Shown here one piece after another: positions 27,174 to 35,929 of a stretch of 64,000 bases of DNA. This DNA is from Planctomycetota bacterium. GTDB lineage: Bacteria; Planctomycetota; Phycisphaerae; Phycisphaerales; Phycisphaeraceae. Position numbers and translations under genes: made by a program. How positions within the stretch are numbered: the stretch's first letter is position 1; every line of letters begins with the position of its first letter. Below the pieces are notes generated by a model. That model was not told the DNA's origin. It was given only the letters and a program-made list of their open reading frames with translations, and did not search any database. The stretch is from positions 1-64,000 of the forward strand of contig JAJRRS010000136.1 of NCBI GenBank assembly GCA_024279275.1, in the 5' to 3' direction.

Positions 27174-29021
27174 ATGGGCGTCAGAATCAATTTCATTTCA
27201 TCAACCAGGAGACGGACCTTGATCGCTACACGCTTTCGCCCGTTGCCGACCAACTTTTTCACACTGCTGGCCTGCCTGATCATCTCGATGATGTCGTTGC
27301 CAGACATGGCAAATGCGCAGGATGGGCTGGTGGGCGGCTCCGATGCGGGTGCGCAGGTACAAGAGGCAGCAGGCGAAACATTGCCTGAGACGTCAGCGGA
27401 GATCGAGGCTGCGGCAGAGGATTCGGTTAAAGAAAAGTCGATCGAACAGAAACTGGACGATGCGTTCAAGAAGGTGAATGAGGCGCTGGAGCCGATCCTG
27501 TTTTTTGACATCGCTTGGGGTTCCATTCAGCAGACGCTGGTCGATACTGATGGGGTAGCGGTGTTGGATGATGCGGGGCAGCCCGTCACAGAGGTTGTGG
27601 TGGTGCCGTTGCTTATTATATTGCTGCTTGCAGGGGGCATATTTTTTACGTTCCGGTTTGGGTTCATCAACGTCCGGCTGTTTTTCCACAGTATCGCGGT
27701 GCTCCGAGGGAAGTACGACAACCCGGATGACCACGGTGAGATCACGCACTTTCAGGCGTTGACGTCTGCGTTGTCGGCGACGGTGGGGTTGGGGAATATC
27801 GCGGGGGTTGCGATCGCGATCAACCAGGGCGGTGCCGGTGCGGTGTTCTGGATGTGGGTGGTGGCGGTGTTTGGGATGTGCTCGAAGTTTTCGTCTTGCA
27901 CGCTGGCGCAGGTGTATCGACGGATTGAGCCGGGGGGCAAGAAGACGGAGCATATTCTGGGTGGGCCGATGCTTTACCTGGATAAGGGGATGCGCGACAT
28001 GCTGGGGAACGTGATCGGTTGGCCGGTGGGGAAAGTGCTGGCGATCTCGTTCGCGGTGTTTGCGATACTAGGCTCACTTGGCGGCGGCAATCTGTTTCAA
28101 GTCAACCAGACCGCCGAGATCGTTTCCTACGTCGCGCTGGATGGGAACACGGACTACGCGTTGCTGATGGGTATCACGATGGCGTTTCTAGTCGCGCTGG
28201 TGATTGTCGGGGGGATCAAGCGGATCGGCGAGGTGACGTGTCGGATCGTGCCTGCGATGTGTGTGTTTTACTGCGTGGCGTGCGGTCTGATTATTGCATC
28301 CAACTACCAGGCGATACCACAGTTGATCGGATCGATATTCACCGAGGCGTTTACGATCAAGGCCGCGGGCTGGGGTGGGTTGATGGCGATCTTTGTCACG
28401 GGCTTGAAGCGTGGCGCGTTCTCGAACGAGGCGGGCCTGGGTTCGGCGGCGATCGCACACTCGGCGGCGAAGACGGACGAGCCTGTGCGTGAAGGTGTGG
28501 TCGCGATGATCGGGCCGTTCATTGATACGATCGTGGTCTGTACGATGACGGCGTTAACGATCCTGATTACACGGGGGCAATTCGATGAATCCGCGTTGGG
28601 CCAGACCGAGGGCTGGACACGTGGTGCTGCCATGACGGCGGAGGCATTCGGCACACTGCACGGCTACCTGCCGTTTATGTTATGTATCGCGGTGTTTGTG
28701 TTTGCGTATTCGACGATGATCTCGTGGAGCTATTACGGGGAGCGTGCGACCGAGTATTTGTTTGGGAAGGCGGGGATATGGCCGTTTCGGCTGGTGTTCC
28801 TGCTGTTTATCTGTATCGCGCCGCTGATCAGCCTGAAGAACGTGATCGGGTTCACGGACTTGTTGATATTGTCGATGGCGTACCCGAATATAGTTGGGAT
28901 GATGATCCTGTCGCCGAAGGTTGCGAAGCTGACGAAGGATTATGTGCGTCGGTTGAAGTCGGGGGAGATGAAGCCTTATAAGGCGAAGAAGGAAGAGATC
29001 GATGGGGAGCCTTCGATTTAG
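27174..29021 (+). CDS. alanine/glycine:cation symporter family (AGCS) protein
   Basis: FQALTSALSATVGLGNIAGVAIAINQGGAGAVFWMWVVAVFGMCSKFSSCTLAQVYR; KRGAFSNEAGLGSAAIAHSAAKTDEPVREG. Confidence 0.95.
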   Translation: MGVRINFISSTRRRTLIATRFRPLPTNFFTLLACLIISMMSLPDMANAQDGLVGGSDAGAQVQEAAGETLPETSAEIEAAAEDSVKEKSIEQKLDDAFKKVNEALEPILFFDIAWGSIQQTLVDTDGVAVLDDAGQPVTEVVVVPLLIILLLAGGIFFTFRFGFINVRLFFHSIAVLRGKYDNPDDHGEITHFQALTSALSATVGLGNIAGVAIAINQGGAGAVFWMWVVAVFGMCSKFSSCTLAQVYRRIEPGGKKTEHILGGPMLYLDKGMRDMLGNVIGWPVGKVLAISFAVFAILGSLGGGNLFQVNQTAEIVSYVALDGNTDYALLMGITMAFLVALVIVGGIKRIGEVTCRIVPAMCVFYCVACGLIIASNYQAIPQLIGSIFTEAFTIKAAGWGGLMAIFVTGLKRGAFSNEAGLGSAAIAHSAAKTDEPVREGVVAMIGPFIDTIVVCTMTALTILITRGQFDESALGQTEGWTRGAAMTAEAFGTLHGYLPFMLCIAVFVFAYSTMISWSYYGERATEYLFGKAGIWPFRLVFLLFICIAPLISLKNVIGFTDLLILSMAYPNIVGMMILSPKVAKLTKDYVRRLKSGEMKPYKAKKEEIDGEPSI

Positions 29022-29041
29022 CGTTCACCGGGAGTTAGCCG

Positions 29042-29068
29042 GCGCGACAAGTCGCGGCGCTTCGTAAG
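29042..29068. repeat. CGCGACAAGTCGCG hairpin repeat (family C)
   Basis: GCGCGACAAGTCGCGGCGCTTCGTAAG. Confidence 0.75.
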
Positions 29069-29109
29069 AGTAAGACACGGTTGATCACGACCCATGACCA
29101 TGCCGTTAG

Positions 29110-30318
29110 ATGATTTTTGATATGCAAGAACCGCAACGAAGCCGTGTCGAGTCTGAAACCGATACCCCCCCACTGCCGTTGTTGGCGGTGCGTGGCGCGA
29201 TTGGGGGAGTGTTGATGGGGTTGGCGAATTTGGTGCCGGGGATCAGCGGGGGGACGATGCTGCTGGCGGCGGGGGTTTATCCGAGGTTTATCAATGCGAT
29301 CGGTGAAGTGACGACGTTGAAGTTCCGCAAGGCTTCGTTGTTGTTGCTTGGGTCGGTGGTGTTGTCGGCGTTGGTGGCGATCGTGCTGCTGGCTGGGCCG
29401 GTGAAGGATTTGGTGGTGGATCATCGTTGGGTGATGTACAGCTTGTTTATTGGATTGACGCTTGGGGGTGTGCCGGTGGTTTGGCGGTTGATCGCCGCGC
29501 CTGGGAATATGGAGACTTCGTTAAAGACTCGTGGCGATGGCCAGGCTGATCCCCCGGCAGAGCCGGGGGCTGAGGGGGAGACAGTTGCCGTTGAATCTGA
29601 TGGGACGCGGGTTGGTGTCGATTGCGGGGGCGCTGGGACTCCGGGGGCGGGGGCGGGGGTGGATGTGTGGGTGTCTGCGGTGTGTGGGTTTATTGCGATG
29701 AGCGCGTTGGCGTATTTTCAGATGCGTGGGGGTGGTGGTGCTGAGCGTGCGGGGTTTATGATGATGTTGTTTGCGGGGGTTGCGGGGGCGAGTGCGATGA
29801 TATTGCCTGGGGTCAGTGGTGGGTATTTGTTGTTGGTGTTGGGTGTGTATGTGCCGATCTTAAACGGGATATCATTGGCGAAGGATGCGGCGAAGGCGGG
29901 GGATGTTGGCGCGTTGATGGAGCCGTTGCTGGGGGTGGTTTTGCCGGTGGGGATTGGTGTGGTGATCGGTGTGGTGGTGGTGAGTAATGTGTTACGGCTG
30001 TTGTTGAGGCGGTACGAGAAGCCCACGCTTGGTGTGTTGTTGGGGCTGTTGCTGGGAGCGGTGGTTGGGCTTTGGCCTTTCCAGCAGGGAGTTGAGCCGG
30101 AGGTCGGGACGATACTCAAGGGGCAGATGGTCGCGGTCGATGATGCAGGGGGGTTGGTGTTTGAGAGTTCAGGTAAGCCGGTGGAGGCGGACGATTACGA
30201 GGCCAGGGTTTTTTATCCGGCTACGGTGCAGGTGATGGCGTCGGCGGGGTTGGTGGTTGTTGGTTTTTTGATTACGTTGGGGGTGGATCGTGTGGGTGGG
30301 GGCAAGGGTGCTGGGTGA
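29110..30318 (+). CDS. DUF368 domain membrane protein
   Basis: GVLMGLANLVPGISGGTMLLAAGVYPRFINAIG; MILPGVSGGYLLLVLGVY. Confidence 0.85.
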   Translation: MIFDMQEPQRSRVESETDTPPLPLLAVRGAIGGVLMGLANLVPGISGGTMLLAAGVYPRFINAIGEVTTLKFRKASLLLLGSVVLSALVAIVLLAGPVKDLVVDHRWVMYSLFIGLTLGGVPVVWRLIAAPGNMETSLKTRGDGQADPPAEPGAEGETVAVESDGTRVGVDCGGAGTPGAGAGVDVWVSAVCGFIAMSALAYFQMRGGGGAERAGFMMMLFAGVAGASAMILPGVSGGYLLLVLGVYVPILNGISLAKDAAKAGDVGALMEPLLGVVLPVGIGVVIGVVVVSNVLRLLLRRYEKPTLGVLLGLLLGAVVGLWPFQQGVEPEVGTILKGQMVAVDDAGGLVFESSGKPVEADDYEARVFYPATVQVMASAGLVVVGFLITLGVDRVGGGKGAG

Positions 30319-30479
30319 GCGGTGGGGAGACGGCGGGCGGAGGTGGTTGATTGTAAAGATAAGCTTGTAGGCTGATTGATACCCAAAGCGTAAAGAAATC
30401 GTGCGTTAACCTGTGACATCGTGCCCACGTTCTGCTGAACATGGGCTTCGCAGAAGCACGAGAATAAAACTGGATTGGT

Positions 30480-30564
30480 ATAATTGTGAAGATGCCCCGC
30501 CTGGATGGTGATTGTAAAGATGCGCGGGCAGGATGGTTGATTGTTCAGAACCCCGCCGGGATGG
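30480..30564. repeat. three degenerate 28-29 bp direct repeats upstream of galE
   Basis: ATAATTGTGAAGATGCCCCGCCTGGATGG / TGATTGTAAAGATGCGCGGGCAGGATGG / TTGATTGTTCAGAACCCCGCCGGGATGG. Confidence 0.7.
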
Positions 30565-30574
30565 CGGGGCTATA
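30551..30574. repeat. hairpin with GGGGCTA tail (family B)
   Basis: CCCCGCC-GGGAT-GGCGGGG followed by CTATA. Confidence 0.65.
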
Positions 30575-30605
30575 TAGGTGCGGTGTTTTGCTACACATGG
30601 AGTGA

Positions 30606-31604
30606 ATGATGAATGTATTGGTGACAGGTGGAGCTGGGTATATTGGTTCGCACGCGGTACGGCATCTGCTGGGGGGCGGGCATGGTGTGGTGGTGTTGGA
30701 CAATCTTATCCGTGGGCATCGTGCGGCGGTGCCTGAGGGTGTGGCGTTGGTTGAGGCGGATTTGCGTCAGACCGATGTGGTTAAGCGGGCGTTGGCGGAT
30801 CATAAGATTGAATGTGTGATGCACTTCGCGGCGTTGTCGTATGTCGGGGAATCGGTGGATGAGCCGTTGATGTATTACGACAACAACACGGCGGGGACGA
30901 TCAGCCTGCTGCGTGCGATGGATGCGCAGGGGGTGAAGCGGCTGGTATTTAGTTCGACGTGCGCGACTTATGGTGAGCCGGAGTCGATGCCGATCGTTGA
31001 GACGATGCCACAGAGGCCGATCAATCCTTACGGGTGGTCGAAGCTGTTTATTGAGCGTGTGCTTGCGGATTACGCGGCGGCGAACGAGGATTTTGCGTAT
31101 GCGGCGTTGCGTTACTTCAACGTGGCGGGGAGTGCGAGCGACGGGTCGATCGGCGAGGATCATACTCCGGAGACGCATATTATTCCGGTGTTGTTGAATG
31201 TGGCGTTGGGGAAGGTGGCGAAGGTGACGGTGTTTGGGGATGACTATGACACGCCTGACGGGACGTGTGTGCGGGACTATATTCATGTGGAGGATCTGGT
31301 GGATGCGCACGCGGTGGTGATGGATGCGTTGAGGCCTGGGGATCAGAGGCATTACAACCTTGGGATCGGGCAGGGGCGGAGCGTGAAGGAGTTGATCGAT
31401 GCGGCGCGTGAGGTGACGGGGCATGCGATCCCTGCGGACCAGGGGCCGAGGCGGGCGGGCGATCCGCCGATGCTTTATGCGAATGCGGATAAGATTAAGA
31501 ATGAGCTAGGGTGGTCAGCGAAGATAACGGATATCAAGCAGACTATTGAGACGGCATGGGGGTGGTTTAGGGAACATCCGGATGGGTATGGGGATGGGGT
31601 CTAG
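30606..31604 (+). CDS. galE: UDP-glucose 4-epimerase
   Basis: VLVTGGAGYIGSHAVRHLLGGGHGVVVLDNL; Tyr-Lys-like NPYGWSKLFIERVL; YFNVAGSASDGSIGEDH. Confidence 0.95.
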   Translation: MMNVLVTGGAGYIGSHAVRHLLGGGHGVVVLDNLIRGHRAAVPEGVALVEADLRQTDVVKRALADHKIECVMHFAALSYVGESVDEPLMYYDNNTAGTISLLRAMDAQGVKRLVFSSTCATYGEPESMPIVETMPQRPINPYGWSKLFIERVLADYAAANEDFAYAALRYFNVAGSASDGSIGEDHTPETHIIPVLLNVALGKVAKVTVFGDDYDTPDGTCVRDYIHVEDLVDAHAVVMDALRPGDQRHYNLGIGQGRSVKELIDAAREVTGHAIPADQGPRRAGDPPMLYANADKIKNELGWSAKITDIKQTIETAWGWFREHPDGYGDGV

Positions 31605-31679
31605 GGTCTGGGGTCTGGGGTCTGGGGTCTGGGGTCTGGGGATGCGCATGGGGGATGGGGGATGGGGGATGGGGGATAC
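31591..31679. repeat. GGGTCTG / GGGGGAT heptad tandem repeats
   Basis: GGGTCTAGGGTCTGGGGTCTGGGGTCTGGGGTCTGGGG followed by (GGGGGAT)n. Confidence 0.9.
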
Positions 31680-31706
31680 CCGCCTCTTCGCTGCGCTTAG
31701 GGGCGG
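31680..31706. repeat. TCGCTGCGCTY-loop hairpin (family D)
   Basis: CCGCCTCT-[TCGCTGCGCTT]-AGGGGCGG. Confidence 0.75.
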
Positions 31707-31741
31707 CGTTGGGGGTTGAGGGGAGTTTTAATTTTTATTTT

Positions 31742-32317
31742 TTAGTAGGCGCGTTCGCCGCGGGGGCCGGCGGTGAAGTTGAAGGCGTGGCGTAGGCGGA
31801 TGAGGATGAGGCCCAGGGGGATGGCTATGAGGGCGGAGTAGAGCAGTTCCAGGAAGCGGTGGACGAGTTGGTCGGAGGCGCTCCAGTTGGGGATGGGGTC
31901 ATTTAGGAAAATCGGCAGGCCTCGGGCGCTGTAGAGGAAGACGGTGACGAGTTGGATGAAGATGCCGACGACAAAGACCATGATGACCAGGGAGAAGACG
32001 GACTCACGGAAGACGAGTGTGCGTAGTTGTAGGATGGCGAAAGCGCCGGCGAGGTAGCCCAGTGTTTCTGGACCGAGGATCGGGCCGGTGTGTGCGGGGT
32101 CGCCGGGGAGAAGGATCAGGAGGTTGGCGAGGAGGCCGAGGGCGAGCATGCCCCAAGCGACTGTTTTGGCGGGGGCGAGCAACCCGATGTAGACGGCGAG
32201 GATTAGGAGGAAGTCTGGTGAGACGCCTTGTGCGTCGGGGATGCCCATCAACGACGTCAACCCGACCTGCATAAGCAGGAAGATGTAAGACGTGATGGCG
32301 AAGACGAGCCAGTTCAT
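31742..32317 (-). CDS. mreD: rod shape-determining protein MreD
   Basis: 191 aa multi-TM; immediately downstream of mreC in mreBCD order. Confidence 0.8.
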   Translation of the reverse strand: MNWLVFAITSYIFLLMQVGLTSLMGIPDAQGVSPDFLLILAVYIGLLAPAKTVAWGMLALGLLANLLILLPGDPAHTGPILGPETLGYLAGAFAILQLRTLVFRESVFSLVIMVFVVGIFIQLVTVFLYSARGLPIFLNDPIPNWSASDQLVHRFLELLYSALIAIPLGLILIRLRHAFNFTAGPRGERAY

Positions 32318-32333
32318 AGAATTGCTCTGGTTG

Positions 32334-33176
32334 CTAATCCACGGGAACGAGTACGGCGACGCGGGTGAGGGATGGTAGGGATAGTGTGGGTCGGATGACG
32401 ACCTTGCTATTTAGCAGGGGTCTGTCGGATTTGCCGACTTCGGTGACGATGCCGACGAGGAAGCCGCGTGAACGTGACTGCCAGCTATCGTCTGCGAGGT
32501 GTACGAGGTCGCCGACGGCGACGGGGGCATCGACTGAGAATTCTTCGGTAGTGAAGGATCGGCCGTCGTCTGCGACTTCGATGAATGCGGGGAGGGAGGC
32601 GGCGATGCCGTCGGTGGTTGGTTTGGCGATGCGGACTTGCAGCTTGGTGCCAGCGGTGGTGACGAGTTGGATGTCGGCGGTTTTATCCGAGGTACTGATA
32701 ACTTTGCCGACGAGTCCCGCGCCCCAGACGACGGCGAGGCCATCGCGGATGCCGGCATCTTCGCCGGCGCCGATGGTGAGGATGGGATTTTTCAGGTCGC
32801 CGTTGAATCCCAGGACGTTAGCGCCGATCAGCCGGATGCCGCCGAGGTCTAAGAGCGCATCGATTTGAGCGAGGCTCTGGCTGACGTCGCGGAGTTCGAG
32901 TATTTCTTGCTCGAGCGTGTTGATGTAGACCCTTGCTTGGGCTAGTTGATCGGCGAGGTCGCCGCCGCCGGCGAAGTTGGGGAGATTGGTACGAGCCGGG
33001 CGCAGTGTTGCGGACATGCGGTGGAGCATGGCGGAGGGTTTGCTGATGAACCTGACGAACGATCGTGGGATGCTGGAGATGGTGGTGGCGGCGCGAGTGG
33101 GTAGTTGGCTGGAGATCAGCAGGAGGACCGCGGCGGCGATCAGGATTTTTTTGGGTGTGATGGGCGGCCTGTTCAT
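32334..33176 (-). CDS. mreC: rod shape-determining protein MreC
   Basis: N-terminal TM, coiled coil, VVWGAGLVGKVISTSDKTADIQLVT...; downstream of mreB. Confidence 0.88.
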   Translation of the reverse strand: MNRPPITPKKILIAAAVLLLISSQLPTRAATTISSIPRSFVRFISKPSAMLHRMSATLRPARTNLPNFAGGGDLADQLAQARVYINTLEQEILELRDVSQSLAQIDALLDLGGIRLIGANVLGFNGDLKNPILTIGAGEDAGIRDGLAVVWGAGLVGKVISTSDKTADIQLVTTAGTKLQVRIAKPTTDGIAASLPAFIEVADDGRSFTTEEFSVDAPVAVGDLVHLADDSWQSRSRGFLVGIVTEVGKSDRPLLNSKVVIRPTLSLPSLTRVAVLVPVD

Positions 33177-33240
33177 GCCCGCGTCGCCTTGGCTGGTGGA
33201 TTGCTTGTGGTCACGGGATACTCAGGGTTGCTGTGGTCAG

Positions 33241-33268
33241 ACGCGACAAGTCGCGGCGTTTCATGGGG
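33241..33268. repeat. CGCGACAAGTCGCG hairpin repeat (family C)
   Basis: ACGCGACAAGTCGCGGCGTTTCATGGGG between mreB and mreC. Confidence 0.7.
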
Positions 33269-33319
33269 AGTTTCCGCAGCATGTTGATCGTGTGAAGCGA
33301 GTACTCGCCGGCCCGGGTG

Positions 33320-34372
33320 TCATGCGTCGTCCATGTCGCTTTCCATGGTGGCTTTCCATTCCTCGAGGTGTTCGAGGTAGATGGCGGTGCCGCGAGCGAC
33401 GCAGGTGAGGGGGTCTTCGGTGACTCGGCAGTCCAGGCCGGTGGCGTTGCTGATGACGGTGTCGATGCCGCGAAGTAAAGCACCGCCGCCTGCGAGGACG
33501 ACGCCGTTGTCGACGAGGTCCGCGGCGAGTTCAGGCTCGGTGCGTTCGAGCGTGCGTATGACGGTTTCGATGATGGCGGAAAGCGGTTCTTGTAGAGCTT
33601 CGCGTATTTCTTCGCTGGTGATGACGGTTTTGCGTGGTAGGCCTGAGATCATGTCTCGGCCTCGTACTTCCATGGAGCGGTCTTCGCCGTCGGGCGCGGC
33701 GGAACCGATTTCGATCTTGATGCGTTCGGCGGTCTGTTCGCCGATCATGAGGTTGTATGCTTTTTGCATGTGGACGATGATGGCTTCGTCCATGTCGTCG
33801 CCTGCGACGCGTACGGATTCGCAGTGTGCGATGTCTGCGAGTGACATGATGGCGACCTCGGTGGTGCCGCCGCCGATGTCGACGATCATGCTGGCGGTGG
33901 CTTCGACGATGGGGAGGTTGGCACCGATGCCAGCGGCCATGGGTTCTTCAACGAGGAAGACGCGGCGAGCGCCTGCGCGTTCGGCGGAGTCGAGTACGGC
34001 ACGTTTTTCGACGGCGGTGATGCCTGAGGGAACGGCGATGACGACGCGGGGTTTGACGAAAGGGCGTTTGCCGTTGACCTTGCGGATGAAGTAGCCGAGC
34101 ATGGCTTCGGTGATCTGGAAGTCGGAGATAACGCCGTCTTTGAGGGGACGGATGGCGGTGATGGAGCCGGGGGTTTTGCCGAGCATTTCCTTGGCGACCC
34201 AGCCGACGGCGTTGCCGTTTTGGAGTACCTGGTTGGTGCCTTTCTTCACGGCGACGACGCTGGGTTCGTTTAGAACGATACCTTCGCCGCGCACACACAC
34301 AAGAGTGTTGCACGTGCCCAGATCGATCCCCATGTCGACGGAAAACCAGCTTAGTATGCTGTCAAGATTCAA
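33320..34372 (-). CDS. mreB: rod shape-determining protein MreB
   Basis: MGIDLGTCNTLVCVRGEGIVLNEPSVVAV; VDIGGGTTEVAIMSL; VLAGGGALLRGID. Confidence 0.97.
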   Translation of the reverse strand: MNLDSILSWFSVDMGIDLGTCNTLVCVRGEGIVLNEPSVVAVKKGTNQVLQNGNAVGWVAKEMLGKTPGSITAIRPLKDGVISDFQITEAMLGYFIRKVNGKRPFVKPRVVIAVPSGITAVEKRAVLDSAERAGARRVFLVEEPMAAGIGANLPIVEATASMIVDIGGGTTEVAIMSLADIAHCESVRVAGDDMDEAIIVHMQKAYNLMIGEQTAERIKIEIGSAAPDGEDRSMEVRGRDMISGLPRKTVITSEEIREALQEPLSAIIETVIRTLERTEPELAADLVDNGVVLAGGGALLRGIDTVISNATGLDCRVTEDPLTCVARGTAIYLEHLEEWKATMESDMDDA

Positions 34373-34612
34373 GCGACAAAGCCCCTGTTGCCCGGTGAGT
34401 CGGATGTTGATCCGGGTCGGGCACGATTGTATCTAATCGCCGTGAACGTGCGCGGCGGACGCGCAACGGGGGTAACGATGCCCCGTGATATAGGGAGTTT
34501 ATCGGTGATTAGAGGCGGCGGGATTGAGTTTTATCGGAATCCGAGCGTGTAAAACGTACGGGATGGGGGATTGAGCATTTTCCCGGTGTTTGTGGGGGTT
34601 TTCTTGTTGCCT

Positions 34613-34640
34613 GGCGCGACAAGTCGCGACGTTTTGTATG
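34613..34640. repeat. CGCGACAAGTCGCG hairpin repeat (family C)
   Basis: GGCGCGACAAGTCGCGACGTTTTGTATGG. Confidence 0.7.
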
Positions 34641-34675
34641 GCGTAGCGGGGTTGATGAATGGCGTGGTGGCTGGC

Positions 34676-34819
34676 TTAGGGGAGGAACCAAGTGGCTTTG
34701 CCGAAGACCTGGAATCCGCGGTACCAGACGTAGCCTACGCCGGCGAGGAGGGATATCAAGGCGATGAAGACTAAGCCGGTGTAGATGCTTTCGCTGGAAC
34801 CTGAGCCGGTATCTGCCAT
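34676..34819 (-). CDS. 47-aa small membrane protein (not in ORF track)
   Basis: MADTGSGSSESIYTGLVFIALISLLAGVGYVWYRGFQVFGKATWFLP*, one TM. Confidence 0.55.
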   Translation of the reverse strand: MADTGSGSSESIYTGLVFIALISLLAGVGYVWYRGFQVFGKATWFLP

Positions 34820-34895
34820 GACTGAATACTCCGAGGCGTGTGCTGTGTGAGAGCGGTGTGTGTAACGGTTTCGTTAGCCGGTCGAGGTTCGCGGA

Positions 34896-35771
34896 TCAAT
34901 ACGGGCCGGTGTAGATCTGATCGCCTGCGACGACCTGGCCGCGGGAGAGAGTCATGCGGCCTGCAGCGATGGCGGATTCGACACGATCGACGACAAAGGT
35001 GCCGACGTATTGGTCGTCACGGTGGACGAGGAACTTCATGTTTGCTTCAACGCCGTCCTTAGAGCCGACATCGACCTGAATGAGTTGACCGCTGGCGGAG
35101 TTGTCGACGATGGTGACGGTGCCAGCGATGGAGACACTAGACTCGATTGGAGTCTGAGCTTCGGTGCCGGTGCTGAGGTCTGTGCGGAATTTCTTGGGTA
35201 CGCGGGCGAGTGAGCCACGCAGTGCGATGTTGTCCTGCTCGAGGCTGACCATCTGTTCGCCGATGCGTCGGACCTGACGGTTGAGGCTGTCGCGTTGGCT
35301 TTCCAGTTCGTTGTTGCGGTCGCCGAGCTGGACGAGCTTGGTCTGAGAATCGACCAGCGACGTGCGAGTTTCCTTGAGGTCGCCGGTGGTGAGGGTCAGG
35401 AGGTTGGCGTCCTGAACCGCTGCGGCGGAGAGTCGTGACAACTCGGCTTTAAGCTGGTTGAGTTCGCGTTGGCCTAAGAGAACTTCGCCGCTTTTCTGAT
35501 CGGCCTGCTCGCGGAGCTGGTTCATCTCGCTGGTGAGCGCGGTGATGCGCTGGCTGTGGAGTGCAGACTTTTCGGAGTCGCCTGCGAGAACCGCTGATTT
35601 TTCCTGCTCGGCGAGGCTGGCGCTTAACCTGGCGGCGGTGGCTTCGGATTTAAGGTTGGTGATCTGGCTGGCGTAGTCCTCGGTCTGTGCGACGTAGGGC
35701 ACGACCAGAGCGACCAGCAGGACGGACATGACGGTGACAAATACCACGAGGAGTTTGGTCAACGGACTCAA
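34896..35771 (-). CDS. N-terminally TM-anchored coiled-coil protein
   Basis: MSPLTKLLVVFVTVMSVLLVALVVPYVAQTEDY then long heptad-like coiled coil. Confidence 0.75.
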   Translation of the reverse strand: MSPLTKLLVVFVTVMSVLLVALVVPYVAQTEDYASQITNLKSEATAARLSASLAEQEKSAVLAGDSEKSALHSQRITALTSEMNQLREQADQKSGEVLLGQRELNQLKAELSRLSAAAVQDANLLTLTTGDLKETRTSLVDSQTKLVQLGDRNNELESQRDSLNRQVRRIGEQMVSLEQDNIALRGSLARVPKKFRTDLSTGTEAQTPIESSVSIAGTVTIVDNSASGQLIQVDVGSKDGVEANMKFLVHRDDQYVGTFVVDRVESAIAAGRMTLSRGQVVAGDQIYTGPY

Positions 35772-35929
35772 TGGAACATCCTCTCAAAGCGAGATAAGGA
35801 ACAACTTGATTTACACGGGTGCGAGGCGGCAAGTGGCCCCACGCTGAAGTCCATTATCTACTTGCAGGGCTGGGTTTGTCAACCGTCGCGAGTTGGGTCG
35901 AGGGCGTGGGGCTGTGAGGGCAGATTTTA

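Noticed and set aside
30480-30564. Possible CRISPR array
   Set aside because: Units are contiguous and degenerate, with no unique spacers of uniform length and no cas genes nearby.
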